Shown: positions 1 to 6,055 of the stretch, piece by piece | How the letters are laid out: each line of letters starts with the position of its first letter | Position numbering within the stretch: the stretch's first letter is position 1 | Source: a virus | Length of the DNA: 37,300 nucleotides | Virus record (IMG/VR): IMGVR_UViG_3300048838_001135 | Coordinates: 1 to 37,300 of that record | Strand: one strand, 5' to 3' | Notes under the pieces: model-generated | What the model was told of the DNA's origin: nothing | What the model saw: only the letters and a program-made list of their open reading frames with translations | The model's database searches: none | Made by a program: the position numbers and the translations under genes

Positions 1-114
1 GCCAGAGCCAGAGCCATAGCCAGAGCCATAGCCAGAGCCAGAGCCATAGCCAGAGCCATAGCCAGAGCCAGAGCCATCGCCATAGCCAGAGCCATAGCCA
101 TAGCCATAGCCATA
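1..114. repeat. Left copy of a 114-bp exact terminal direct repeat
   Basis: Bases 1-114 match bases 37187-37300 exactly when compared unit by unit: 19 consecutive hexamers in the same order. This is either true terminal redundancy or the overlap an assembler leaves on a circular or circularly permuted genome. The reading frame that continues over the joined ends supports a joined molecule of 37,186 unique bases. Because the repeat is made only of GCCAGA, GCCATA and GCCATC hexamers, copy number could be wrong in the assembly. Confidence 0.93.
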
Positions 115-126
115 GCCATCGCCATT
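1..126. repeat. Hexanucleotide tandem repeat, left part (GCC + AGA/ATA/ATC)
   Basis: Twenty-one tandem hexamers GCCNNN, where NNN is AGA, ATA or ATC, and ATT in the last unit. On the minus strand these read TCT-GGC, TAT-GGC, GAT-GGC and AAT-GGC, that is Ser-Gly, Tyr-Gly, Asp-Gly and Asn-Gly dipeptides. It is the left half of the array that continues at 37043-37300 across the joined ends. It lies within the coding frame described for 1-150. Confidence 0.95.
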
Positions 127-150
127 ACAATCAATAATCAAGTTGCCCAC
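1..150 (-). CDS. (Ser/Tyr/Asp)-Gly dipeptide-repeat protein, N-terminal part
   Basis: I choose the GTG at 150-148 because GGAG (162-159) sits 8 bases upstream. The product begins MGNLIIDCNGDGYGYG and continues as Gly alternating with Tyr, Ser or Asp to the window edge. Joining the identical termini extends it to a TGA at 37039-37037, about 99 aa in all. It overlaps the stop of the upstream DUF6948-like gene by 13 bases, which suggests translational coupling. Two other minus-strand frames are also open through the repeat (Met/Leu-Ala and Trp-Leu). This frame is preferred because it has a good ribosome site and because the one odd hexamer (TCCATA at 37061) is silent here (GGC to GGA) but changes Ala to Glu in the Met-Ala frame. 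Function unknown; it looks like a disordered, Tyr-rich low-complexity protein. Confidence 0.65.
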   Translation of the reverse strand, partial: MGNLIIDCNGDGYGYGYGYGSGYGDGSGSGYGSGYGSGSGYGSGYGSGSG

Positions 151-419
151 TTGGTGTTCTCCAAAATTTTGATTGATTCATCTGACATAGGTATTATTTC
201 TATTGCTTCAGTAAGCAAAATTTCTGGAACTGGTACAGAAATTTTTGATTGTTTTTGATCAACACCATTAATTGCAATTTCATTCAGTGTATTAGCTCCG
301 AACCAACGCCAAATTCTTCGCGCATTATTGAGGATAACTTCTTTTCCTTCTTTCATTTCTAAAACACCGAAATGAACCCCTGCCGAATACGTTCTAACGA
401 GTACGTGTTTACCGATCAT
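138..419 (-). CDS. DUF6948-like small phage protein
   Basis: The 93-aa product starts MIGKHVLVRTYSAGVHFG and contains ARRIWRWFGANTLNEIA and the late segment ISVPVPEILLTEAIEIIP. This is the pattern I know from the DUF6948 family of small phage proteins, whose function is not established. The start is the ATG at 419, with AAAGGAAA 7 bases upstream; a TTG six codons earlier is not needed. It lies in a minus-strand row with two lipoproteins and a zinc-ribbon protein, and its stop overlaps the start of the dipeptide-repeat gene. The family assignment is from memory of the motif. Confidence 0.75.
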   Translation of the reverse strand: MIGKHVLVRTYSAGVHFGVLEMKEGKEVILNNARRIWRWFGANTLNEIAINGVDQKQSKISVPVPEILLTEAIEIIPMSDESIKILENTKWAT

Positions 420-441
420 AAAAAATTTCCTTTGCAAAAAG

Positions 442-738
442 TTAATGTTTACCAGGTTTAGGGCATGGTGGGCAAGTCGGACATGGTTTTTGCGGTGGAC
501 ATGTCGGACAAGTATCGCATTTAGGGCAATCTGGACACTTCGGGCATTCCGGGCATGGAGTAGGTGTTGGAGTAACGGTAACGGTCACAGTAGGCGTAGG
601 AACTGGTGTCGTTGGCGTTGGTGTTGGAGGTCGTGGCCAAAAGCATTCCTCTTGATTTTTGTTTTTGCTGTCTTCGCGCCCGCACGATAGCGGCATAGCC
701 ACGATCGCTGCGAACAACACTAATGTTCTTGGTTTCAC
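442..738 (-). CDS. Cys/Pro-rich repeat lipoprotein
   Basis: The 98-aa product has a lipoprotein signal: basic Lys2/Arg4, a hydrophobic stretch, then MPLSC with Cys19 as the likely lipidated residue. A Pro-Thr/Val-Thr repeat linker (about residues 36-58) follows, and then a tail of CPxC-type units (CPEC, PKC, PDC, PKC, DTC, PTC and so on) up to Lys-His at the end. The start is GTG at 738, with GGAG about 10 bases upstream inside the end of the preceding gene. The Thr/Pro linker would hold the Cys-rich tail away from the membrane. In the periplasm the cysteines could form disulfides or bind metal; which is unknown. Possible roles are superinfection exclusion, surface remodelling or lysis, none shown by the sequence. 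Confidence 0.75.
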   Translation of the reverse strand: MKPRTLVLFAAIVAMPLSCGREDSKNKNQEECFWPRPPTPTPTTPVPTPTVTVTVTPTPTPCPECPKCPDCPKCDTCPTCPPQKPCPTCPPCPKPGKH

Positions 739-744
739 TGCTTT

Positions 745-924
745 TTAACTCCATTCTAAGTATGTTGGATTTTCTATTGCCCCGGAACTATATCCGACAA
801 GTCGTTCTTTCCCGCAATCCATGCATTTTTGCCGCGAAAAAACTGTCGCACAAAGAACTTCTCGACGAACGAAAGCCCATTTATGATTGCAAAATAACTG
901 CCTAATCCATACGAGAATTTTCAT
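745..924 (-). CDS. Small zinc-ribbon protein
   Basis: The 59-aa product from ATG 924 (MKILVWIRQLFCNHKW) has Cys12 and His14 near the N-terminus and CMDCGKE later, giving a CxH...CxxC set typical of small phage zinc ribbons. A longer form with 22 more residues is possible from 990, but it would read into the divergent promoter region. The ribosome site is weak. It is the first gene of the leftward block, and its end holds the GGAG used by the lipoprotein gene at 442-738. Function unknown; nucleic-acid or protein binding is plausible for this fold. Confidence 0.6.
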   Translation of the reverse strand: MKILVWIRQLFCNHKWAFVRREVLCATVFSRQKCMDCGKERLVGYSSGAIENPTYLEWS

Positions 925-941
925 TTTTCGATATATCCCGG

Positions 942-971
942 TTGACAACGTGATAAATAATTTACTACACA
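942..971 (+). promoter_or_regulatory. Candidate promoter upstream of the rightward early genes
   Basis: A perfect TTGACA (942-947) is followed 18 bases later by TACACA (966-971), a weak -10. It lies between the divergent genes at 924 (minus) and 1020 (plus), about 50 bases before the GTG at 1020. The GTTTTTTATTGTGC element (993-1006) lies just downstream. Confidence 0.4.
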
Positions 972-1019
972 TTCCATGCAAGCCTTTCAAGTGTTTTTTA
1001 TTGTGCTAGGAGTTAAATC

Positions 1020-1250
1020 GTGTCTGATGATAGCATAACAGTGAAGAAAAATATACTGATGCCAAAATATCTCTGGGAATGGTTGAAAGATAACAGTGAT
1101 TACTATGGACAAACAAAATACTGCGGTCTCATCCGACAAATCATCATCCTCGAAAGAATTCACGGGCATTACAGAACTATGCTCAAGGTTCCGGGAGTGG
1201 ATAAGAAAGAAGAAAGAAAACCAACCACTGTTATACGAAGGAGAAAATAG
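1020..1250 (+). CDS. Small basic protein, possible ribbon-helix-helix DNA-binding protein
   Basis: The 76-aa product starts at GTG 1020 with AGGAG seven bases upstream. A short extended segment (ITVKKNILMPKYLWEWLKD) is followed by a helix-rich part ending in a basic tail (RKPTTVIRRRK). The order 'extended strand, PxYLWEWLK helix, LIRQIIILE helix' resembles Arc/MetJ-type ribbon-helix-helix proteins, but the match is loose. The next gene follows at once (TAG, then ATG two bases later). A role as an early repressor or nicking accessory protein is inference only. Confidence 0.5.
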   Translation: MSDDSITVKKNILMPKYLWEWLKDNSDYYGQTKYCGLIRQIIILERIHGHYRTMLKVPGVDKKEERKPTTVIRRRK

Positions 1251-1251
1251 A

Positions 1252-1527
1252 ATGAAAGGTGGTTTTAGTGATTCCGATATAGATTTGATGGAACGCATGA
1301 TAAAGCGGGAAATCGCTGGTGTTGATACGATCCTAACCATCGATCCCCAAATTGCGAACCAAACTAAAGCAAAGTTAAAGGATCTTTTGGCGCGCATAAA
1401 GGCAAATCCTCAGATTCTTCATGACAGCGACATTTTGACGCTTGATGAAGAAGTTGTTTTTGATGAGATCATTTTTGCAAAAAACGGAGAACCGATGGCT
1501 CGTGTTCGGCTGCCAAAGCAGCGTTAG
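1252..1527 (+). CDS. Hypothetical 91-aa protein
   Basis: The start is the ATG at 1252, preceded by AAGGAG with 8-9 bases spacing; the frame is open further upstream but would overlap the previous gene by about 150 bases. The product is acidic and mostly helical (ISDSD-like start, then TKAKLKDLLARIKANPQ), with a probable beta end (EEVVFDEIIFAKNGEPMARVRL). I do not recognise the family. It shares the transcript of the 1020-1250 gene. Confidence 0.55.
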   Translation: MKGGFSDSDIDLMERMIKREIAGVDTILTIDPQIANQTKAKLKDLLARIKANPQILHDSDILTLDEEVVFDEIIFAKNGEPMARVRLPKQR

Positions 1528-1537
1528 TTTTGGCAAT

Positions 1538-1563
1538 ACTAGATTGCGCAAGTACACTAGATT
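1538..1563 (+). promoter_or_regulatory. Paired ACTAGATT direct repeats upstream of the RHH gene
   Basis: ACTAGATT occurs at 1538-1545 and again at 1556-1563, an 18-base period, in the 93-base gap before the ribbon-helix-helix-like gene at 1621. RHH proteins often bind tandem short sites in their own leader, so this could be an operator. No clear promoter hexamers are seen. Confidence 0.3.
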
Positions 1564-1620
1564 CCATTATTTTAATTCGGTACTCGTATTTAATAACAAC
1601 CGGATATTGGACACCAAAAT

Positions 1621-1845
1621 ATGGGATTAAAAAGATCACCGAACATGCAAAGTCTATGCGTAACCTTAGAGCCAGCGCATATCGAATTCTTGTCGATCGT
1701 AAAAAGTAAGGCTGGTATGAGCGCGTCGCAGTTTTTGCGCATAATTCTCGATCATGAGGTTGCAAAATGGAAACAAGAGAAGCAAATAAATCTGGAAGTG
1801 AACCGGGTTGTGGGCAGGAAAAGGAAAACTACTTCAACGACTTAA
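1621..1845 (+). CDS. Ribbon-helix-helix (Arc/CopG-like) protein
   Basis: The 74-aa product has the RHH layout: a strand (SLCVTLEPAH), helix A (EFLSIVKSKAG) and the second helix (MSASQFLRIILDHEVAKW), followed by a basic tail ending VVGRKRKTTSTT. Proteins of this fold bind DNA as dimers through the strand. The ATG at 1621 lacks a clear ribosome site; ATG 1645 is an alternative with the domain still intact. Its 3' part overlaps the next gene by 79 bases in another frame. Likely a repressor or partner of the coiled-coil protein encoded next. Confidence 0.6.
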   Translation: MGLKRSPNMQSLCVTLEPAHIEFLSIVKSKAGMSASQFLRIILDHEVAKWKQEKQINLEVNRVVGRKRKTTSTT

Positions 1846-2204
1846 AAAGCAGTTTTGATAGAATGAATGATCATTTGGTTAACGAGCTCGCTGGTCTTCA
1901 GAATCAGTTGAATAAGCGCACAGTTGACTGGCAAGACCAGCTAAAGAACCTGAGCAAGGCTGGCGATATGCTGTACGGGAGCCTGAACAAGCAGCTTGAA
2001 TTTCAGAGCAAGCTTGACGGAATCATGCAGGAAAGCCAAAAGCGTCAAGCTGACATGTATCAATATTATCAGGAAAAGCTTGGAACCTTTGTGCCAAAAG
2101 ACAAAGAGACAAAAAAAAAGACAGTTCATGATGAACGAACTGTCAAAAATGAAACCAAGAAACCCGAAAGCAGCAATCGTTCGCTGCTCGATAGGATGAA
2201 ATGA
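1767..2204 (+). CDS. Coiled-coil protein, unknown function
   Basis: The 145-aa product starts at ATG 1767 with GAGG seven bases upstream. It is strongly helical and charged (NELAGLQNQLNKRTVDWQDQ and onwards), with heptad-like hydrophobic spacing through about residues 30-105, then a Lys/Glu-rich tail. It overlaps the RHH-like gene by 79 bases. The overlap suggests the two are made together, perhaps as partners. Its end lies 8 bases from the stop of the convergent gene at 2213-2560. Family not recognised. Confidence 0.6.
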   Translation: METREANKSGSEPGCGQEKENYFNDLKSSFDRMNDHLVNELAGLQNQLNKRTVDWQDQLKNLSKAGDMLYGSLNKQLEFQSKLDGIMQESQKRQADMYQYYQEKLGTFVPKDKETKKKTVHDERTVKNETKKPESSNRSLLDRMK

Positions 2205-2212
2205 TGATGCTG

Positions 2213-2560
2213 TTATTTGCTTTCCAGTTTTGCAAGGATTTGAGCCAACATTGCATACAGCGTTCCGTTTTGGGTAGCCATGTAGCCCTGCGACATAGGA
2301 TCAATGCGGGTCGCCATAGTACTCAGCCCCATTCCCTCTTCCATATCTGGCTCAACGATTGGCTTAAGGCCTCTTGTCATAAGATTTTCTGCGCTGATCG
2401 TGGTGCGTTGTTGTGCAGATCTTGCATCATCAGCAAGCTGTTGCATCGTTCTCTGCCAACCGTGCATGGCACCCATGTACGAAAGGACGTTCATTTCTCC
2501 CAGTGCTTTGTAGTTAAGATTGTTTACTGATGCTAATGTTGAGGGATCTAATTCTGCCAT
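2213..2560 (-). CDS. Hypothetical Met/Gln-rich protein
   Basis: The 115-aa product starts at ATG 2560, with GGAG 9 bases upstream. It has a helical N-terminal half (MGAMHGWQRTMQQLADDARS) and a C-terminal helix (TLYAMLAQILAKLESK), joined by a Pro/Met-rich linker. The composition resembles small virion-associated helical proteins such as those next to scaffolds, but I recognise no family. It stands alone on the minus strand, convergent with 1767-2204. Confidence 0.55.
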   Translation of the reverse strand: MAELDPSTLASVNNLNYKALGEMNVLSYMGAMHGWQRTMQQLADDARSAQQRTTISAENLMTRGLKPIVEPDMEEGMGLSTMATRIDPMSQGYMATQNGTLYAMLAQILAKLESK

Positions 2561-2611
2561 TGATTATTCTCCGGTAACGCGTTAAAAAATAGATCTCGGA
2601 ATACTTGTGAT

Positions 2612-2642
2612 TATAATGGCTTGTTTTTTATTGTGCAATAAA
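2612..2642 (+). promoter_or_regulatory. Candidate -10 with 16-bp palindromic operator
   Basis: TATAAT lies at 2612-2617, and 9 bases downstream is the perfect inverted repeat TTTATTGTGCAATAAA (2627-2642; 7-bp arms). This site would cover the transcription start. There is no good -35. It lies in the 258-base gap before the winged-helix gene at 2819. The left half of the palindrome belongs to the motif also found at 992-1006. Confidence 0.4.
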
Positions 2643-2818
2643 GATTTTAATGGCGGTTTAAGGTGGGTTTAACTTTTTAGTTTAGTTTTTGTTTTAAATG
2701 GTTCGGATTTGCAGATATTTCTAACATTTGTTTTTTGCACCACATTTATTAGTTGTATCTACAAACCCTGAATGCGTTTTCGCACTAACCGAACTAAAAC
2801 TTTTTCCAGAGATAAAAT

Positions 2819-3679
2819 ATGGTAAATGAGTGTTCTCTGCAATCCGTAAATAATGAAAACACCAAAAAATCCTGTGAAAGAACCCTAACACCCGTTAATT
2901 CTTTACAACAATTTTTAGATAGAAAAGAATATGGCATTGGCTTAGTTGAACAATCGCTGCTTTCAGCGATCATTGGCCATGGAAAAAGCTTTAAGTCGAT
3001 TTCAGAGCTCGCCAGGGTTACGAAAAAATCGCGCAGCTGGATTAGTGTGCTTGTTGCCCGCTTGTCAGATAAAGGTCTCATTTCTAAAATTGAACATCAT
3101 GAGCAAAAACTGAACGGTGAATATACGGGTCGCATTCTCGGCTTTGAGATTGCGACAGATATGTCTTTTAGGCGCAAATATACACCAGATCTTTCGCCAG
3201 AGGATCAGAAGCAAATCCTGAACGATCTTGATTTTGATCCATGTCATATTGAACTGTCTGAATGCAGCCATCAAAACAGTAATGAAAAATTTACCAACAT
3301 AAACGAAATAATACCGGCTTTGCCGGTGCGGAGCCCAGCTACGCTGGTTAAGGAAAAAAAGTTTGAGGATCGCCAGAAAACGGGTCCGACACCCAAGAGG
3401 GCGAAGATCAAGCGACCCCAGGTGTCAATCGTAAGAAGACTGGTCGCTAGTGCTATGCCATCATGTCTAATCAAGAAATGGGCATCAGGCTTCAACATCG
3501 CAATGATGGTAAACAAGCTGTATGATACTTTTGGTTTCGAACTGCTTTTCGGATATTTAACGACATTTTGTCGCGGTTGTCGCAAATTTCCATCCAGGAA
3601 TTACTCACTCGATGAGTTTACAGAGCTCATTGTGGGTGGGATTGAAGTATATCGTGAATCTTTAGGAGTTTTGGAATGA
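2819..3679 (+). CDS. Winged-helix DNA-binding protein, possible replication initiator
   Basis: The 286-aa product has a clear winged-helix segment at about residues 40-95: FKSISELARVTKKSRSWISV followed by LVARLSDKGLISKIE, the helix-turn-helix and wing of MarR/Rep-type domains. A variable middle part and a basic stretch (TPKRAKIKRPQ) follow, then a helical C-terminal domain with CRGCRKF. Size, early position and a terminal domain separate from the wHTH fit phage replication initiators or regulators. No primase or helicase motif is present. The ATG at 2819 has only a weak AGAGAT upstream. The gene overlaps the next lipoprotein gene by ATGA. Confidence 0.6.
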   Translation: MVNECSLQSVNNENTKKSCERTLTPVNSLQQFLDRKEYGIGLVEQSLLSAIIGHGKSFKSISELARVTKKSRSWISVLVARLSDKGLISKIEHHEQKLNGEYTGRILGFEIATDMSFRRKYTPDLSPEDQKQILNDLDFDPCHIELSECSHQNSNEKFTNINEIIPALPVRSPATLVKEKKFEDRQKTGPTPKRAKIKRPQVSIVRRLVASAMPSCLIKKWASGFNIAMMVNKLYDTFGFELLFGYLTTFCRGCRKFPSRNYSLDEFTELIVGGIEVYRESLGVLE

Positions 3680-3900
3680 GAAATTTACTATTTATTACTG
3701 CAATCACTTGGGTTTTCAACGGTTGTTACAACGCACATTATTATCCAGAAGCTGTCGATCCGGTTCAAACAACCGAAGAGGGCGATGAGATCAACATCCA
3801 TGTGCCGCCAGCGCAAAACACCCACACGACGATCGTTCAGCCGGTGCAGCAGCCTCATAAGAAGAAAAAGAAGGTGATGAAATGTGTCAAATGGGAATAG
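3676..3900 (+). CDS. Small lipoprotein
   Basis: The 74-aa product has a hydrophobic signal (LLFITAITWVF) ending in NGC, Cys17 as lipidation site. A Pro/Thr-rich middle (NIHVPPAQNTHTTIVQPVQQ) and a lysine cluster (KKKKKVMK) follow. The start at 3676 overlaps the previous stop (ATGA) and has AGGAG 8 bases upstream. Short proline-rich lipoproteins of this size can be outer-membrane spanins (o-spanins) in lysis. No partner i-spanin or endolysin lies next to it, so the role is open. Confidence 0.65.
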   Translation: MRNLLFITAITWVFNGCYNAHYYPEAVDPVQTTEEGDEINIHVPPAQNTHTTIVQPVQQPHKKKKKVMKCVKWE

Positions 3901-3940
3901 ACTAAAAAAAGTGTGAAATCATTTGCAAGGAGAGATCACA

Positions 3941-5200
3941 ATGACACAACGCAATATTGCCGATAAGCAATTTTACTCATACGTCGAAACGAGTAAGGGA
4001 TCATCGCCATCATACGCCCAGCGTGTGACCTTTGGTGATGGTGGTTCGGTTGACGCATTCGCCAGATTGCGAACCAGTGTCCCTACGGTTGTTTTTGATT
4101 CTGCTGAATCGATCACTGCGCGGCAGGATCGCTGGAACAGTGCTCTTAGCGGTGGTGGTGCGATCACTTATGTCGCTGATAATGCCAGTCACCAGTTCAT
4201 TGTCGGTGCGACAGCAGGAGATTCTGCCCGTAGATCAAGCAAGCGCATGAACATTTACGTTCCAGGAACATCTATCCTTGTCCTGACAACGGGAGTTATG
4301 GGTGCTGGGGCTACTAATCAAAAAAGACGAATTGGATATTATAATACGAACAATGGGATCTTTTTCGAGCTCTCTGGAACGAACATGGGTCTTGTGAAGC
4401 GAACAAAAACAAGCGGCACAGCGGTTGATACCAGGATCGAACAAGCTGATTGGAATATCGACACGATGGATGGCAACGGACCATCTGAAATCGATCTTGA
4501 TTTTACCAATGCTCAGATATTCATGATGGACCTTGAATGGCTTGGCGTTGGCCGGGTGCGTTGTGGATTCGTCTTCGAAGGAAAAATCATCTACTGCCAT
4601 GAATTTGATCATGGCAATGAGCTAACAACAGTCTATATGTCCACAGCCAATTTGCCGGTTACGTATGAAGTGGTTAATACTGGCGCATCTGCTGCGAGCG
4701 ATGATTTCCGACAGATCTGTAGCAGCGTGATCATAGAGGGCGAACGCAGCAAATCGGCAGATCACAGGGCAGTTGATAATGGAATCATACCCGTTCCGAT
4801 CACCACCGTTGTTGCTCCTGTCATTTCATTGCGACTTCAGACAGCCTATGTCGGGGCAGCTGCAATAAAGCCAACGGAAATCAATTGTCTAAGTATTGGT
4901 TCGAAAGATGTTCTCTGGAAAATCCTGTACAATGCAACACTCGCTGGTGATAGCTGGACTACAAATAGCGGCATAGGTGCATTTGATGTTGCTGCAACCG
5001 CAGTTACTGGCGGCAAATGCCTCGCATCATGGTATGGCAGTTCCGACACGCGTGAAGCGTTGAAGGCATTCGCGGAACAAGATCAAATTGGTGGGTCAAT
5101 TGCTGGCGTTCCCGACACGTTAACCCTTGCCGCCGCCAACCTAACGGGTGTTACTTCTGGCAACGTAATTGGATCGATTGCCTACGATGAGATCTATTGA
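3941..5200 (+). CDS. Virion/tail-fibre-like structural protein
   Basis: The 419-aa product starts at ATG 3941 with AAGGAGAG upstream. It begins with a sequence like FGDGGSVDAFARLRTSVPTV followed by FDSAESI, a pattern (DAFGRLRxSxP...FDSK) I know from a widespread family of phage structural proteins annotated as tail-fibre or head-fibre related. The rest is beta-rich, with many Gly, Thr, Ala and Ser and no enzymatic motif. It lies apart from the main virion block. It may be a receptor-binding or capsid-surface protein. Its last 60 bases are overlapped on the other strand by the arm-binding-domain gene. Confidence 0.65.
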   Translation: MTQRNIADKQFYSYVETSKGSSPSYAQRVTFGDGGSVDAFARLRTSVPTVVFDSAESITARQDRWNSALSGGGAITYVADNASHQFIVGATAGDSARRSSKRMNIYVPGTSILVLTTGVMGAGATNQKRRIGYYNTNNGIFFELSGTNMGLVKRTKTSGTAVDTRIEQADWNIDTMDGNGPSEIDLDFTNAQIFMMDLEWLGVGRVRCGFVFEGKIIYCHEFDHGNELTTVYMSTANLPVTYEVVNTGASAASDDFRQICSSVIIEGERSKSADHRAVDNGIIPVPITTVVAPVISLRLQTAYVGAAAIKPTEINCLSIGSKDVLWKILYNATLAGDSWTTNSGIGAFDVAATAVTGGKCLASWYGSSDTREALKAFAEQDQIGGSIAGVPDTLTLAAANLTGVTSGNVIGSIAYDEIY

Positions 5201-5428
5201 ATGAAGCTGTTTTTTTGCTAGTTCAATTGCTGTCTTGAGTGATACCGAACGGCAATCAGCAATTGTTTTCAAGCATCTTCGATACTTTCCAACATGGTAA
5301 CGTATTATATACGTTTTGTTTCCGTTTTTGTACGAACGCACTCCAAATTCTGGAAAATCATCATCAAAATATACTTTTTTTGTAGGTGATGGCGGCAAAT
5401 TAGCGATAAACGATTCTGTTATTTTCAT
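5141..5428 (-). CDS. Orphan tyrosine-integrase arm-binding domain (DUF4102-like)
   Basis: Residues 1 to about 78 of this 95-aa product read like the N-terminal arm-type DNA-binding domain of P4-like integrases: KITESFIANLP, VYFDDDFPEFGVRSYKNG, TYIIRYHVGKYRRCLKTIAD and SLKTAIELAKKQL. The core-binding and catalytic (R-H-R-Y) domains of an integrase, about 250 more residues, are absent. The last 17 residues are read from the antisense of the neighbouring structural gene. It is either a remnant of a deleted integrase or a free-standing DNA-binding protein. The ribosome site is weak. Confidence 0.7.
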   Translation of the reverse strand: MKITESFIANLPPSPTKKVYFDDDFPEFGVRSYKNGNKTYIIRYHVGKYRRCLKTIADCRSVSLKTAIELAKKQLHSIDLIVGNRSNYVARSNTR

Positions 5429-5456
5429 TGTTGTTTGTTGAACCCTATATTATAGT
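5428..5456 (+). promoter_or_regulatory. Candidate promoter for the recombination genes
   Basis: TTGTTG (5428-5433), a 17-base spacer and TATAGT (5451-5456) lie about 48 bases before the start of the Gp157-like gene. The -10 matches 5 of 6 consensus bases; the -35 only 3 of 6. Confidence 0.35.
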
Positions 5457-5503
5457 GTGCTATGCGTATTGAAGTATGTAAATATAAACCAAGAGGAGCC
5501 CGT

Positions 5504-6055
5504 ATGGCAAAACAAAAAAAAGAAGAAAATCAAACAAACCAGACTTTCGCGGAATTGATCAGGCGACTTACCGATGACGAGGAAGTTGGATCGAACATGT
5601 CCGATGATGAATATGAAGTACTCGTCGGAAACGTGGTTGATAAAGTAGATGCACTGCGCACTGTAATGTCAAAAATGGAAGCAGAAGCTGAACGCTTGTG
5701 TAAAATAAAAAAAGAATTTGAACTAGCCCAACGTCAAGTTGAAAAAAACTATGAACGGCTTAAGTCATACATAATACACGTTATGTCTTCTAATAACCAA
5801 ATATCCCTACAAGGCGAAAAATTTAAACTGTCTTATGTAAAGTGTGAACAAATCGCGGTGATCGATAGACCACCGACAGAAGATGAATACTTCAGAATTG
5901 CGGCAAAATGGCCCCAAGCAGTGCGTCGAACTTTGGAATGGGACAAGAATGCAATCAAGCGTATCGCAAAAGAATCAGATCCTGAAGAACTGAAGGGGCT
6001 CTGGTATGACACGCACAGCAAAACAATTAAGTGGAGAGCAAATAAAAATGTCTAA
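5504..6055 (+). CDS. Siphovirus Gp157-like protein
   Basis: The 183-aa product from ATG 5504 (AGAGGAG six bases upstream) has a long helical middle (EAEAERLCKIKKEFELAQRQ, then NYERLKSYIIHVM) followed by a beta part (GEKFKLSYVKCEQIAVID). This is the Gp157 family arrangement. Gp157 proteins commonly sit beside single-strand annealing proteins in phage recombination modules; their biochemical role is not settled. Here too the next gene, overlapping by 8 bases, is a RecT-like protein. An in-frame start 14 codons upstream has no ribosome site. Confidence 0.75.
   Translation: MAKQKKEENQTNQTFAELIRRLTDDEEVGSNMSDDEYEVLVGNVVDKVDALRTVMSKMEAEAERLCKIKKEFELAQRQVEKNYERLKSYIIHVMSSNNQISLQGEKFKLSYVKCEQIAVIDRPPTEDEYFRIAAKWPQAVRRTLEWDKNAIKRIAKESDPEELKGLWYDTHSKTIKWRANKNV

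Noticed and set aside
1-126. CRISPR-like array at the ends
   Set aside because: Units are contiguous 6-mers with no spacers; it is a coding microsatellite.
445-690. Arg/Trp-rich plus-strand frame
   Set aside because: It is the antisense of the Cys/Pro-rich lipoprotein; the odd composition follows from the repeats.
1096-1251. N-terminal extension of the 1252-1527 gene
   Set aside because: It would overlap the previous gene by about 150 bases, while ATG 1252 has a fine AAGGAG.
5296-5314. Inverted repeat AACGTA/TACGTT as operator
   Set aside because: It lies inside the coding part of the arm-binding-domain gene, away from any start; probably chance in AT-rich sequence.
5141-5428. Complete integrase indicating a temperate phage
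   Set aside because: Only the arm-binding domain is present; the catalytic R-H-R-Y domain is missing and no repressor or att site was recognised.
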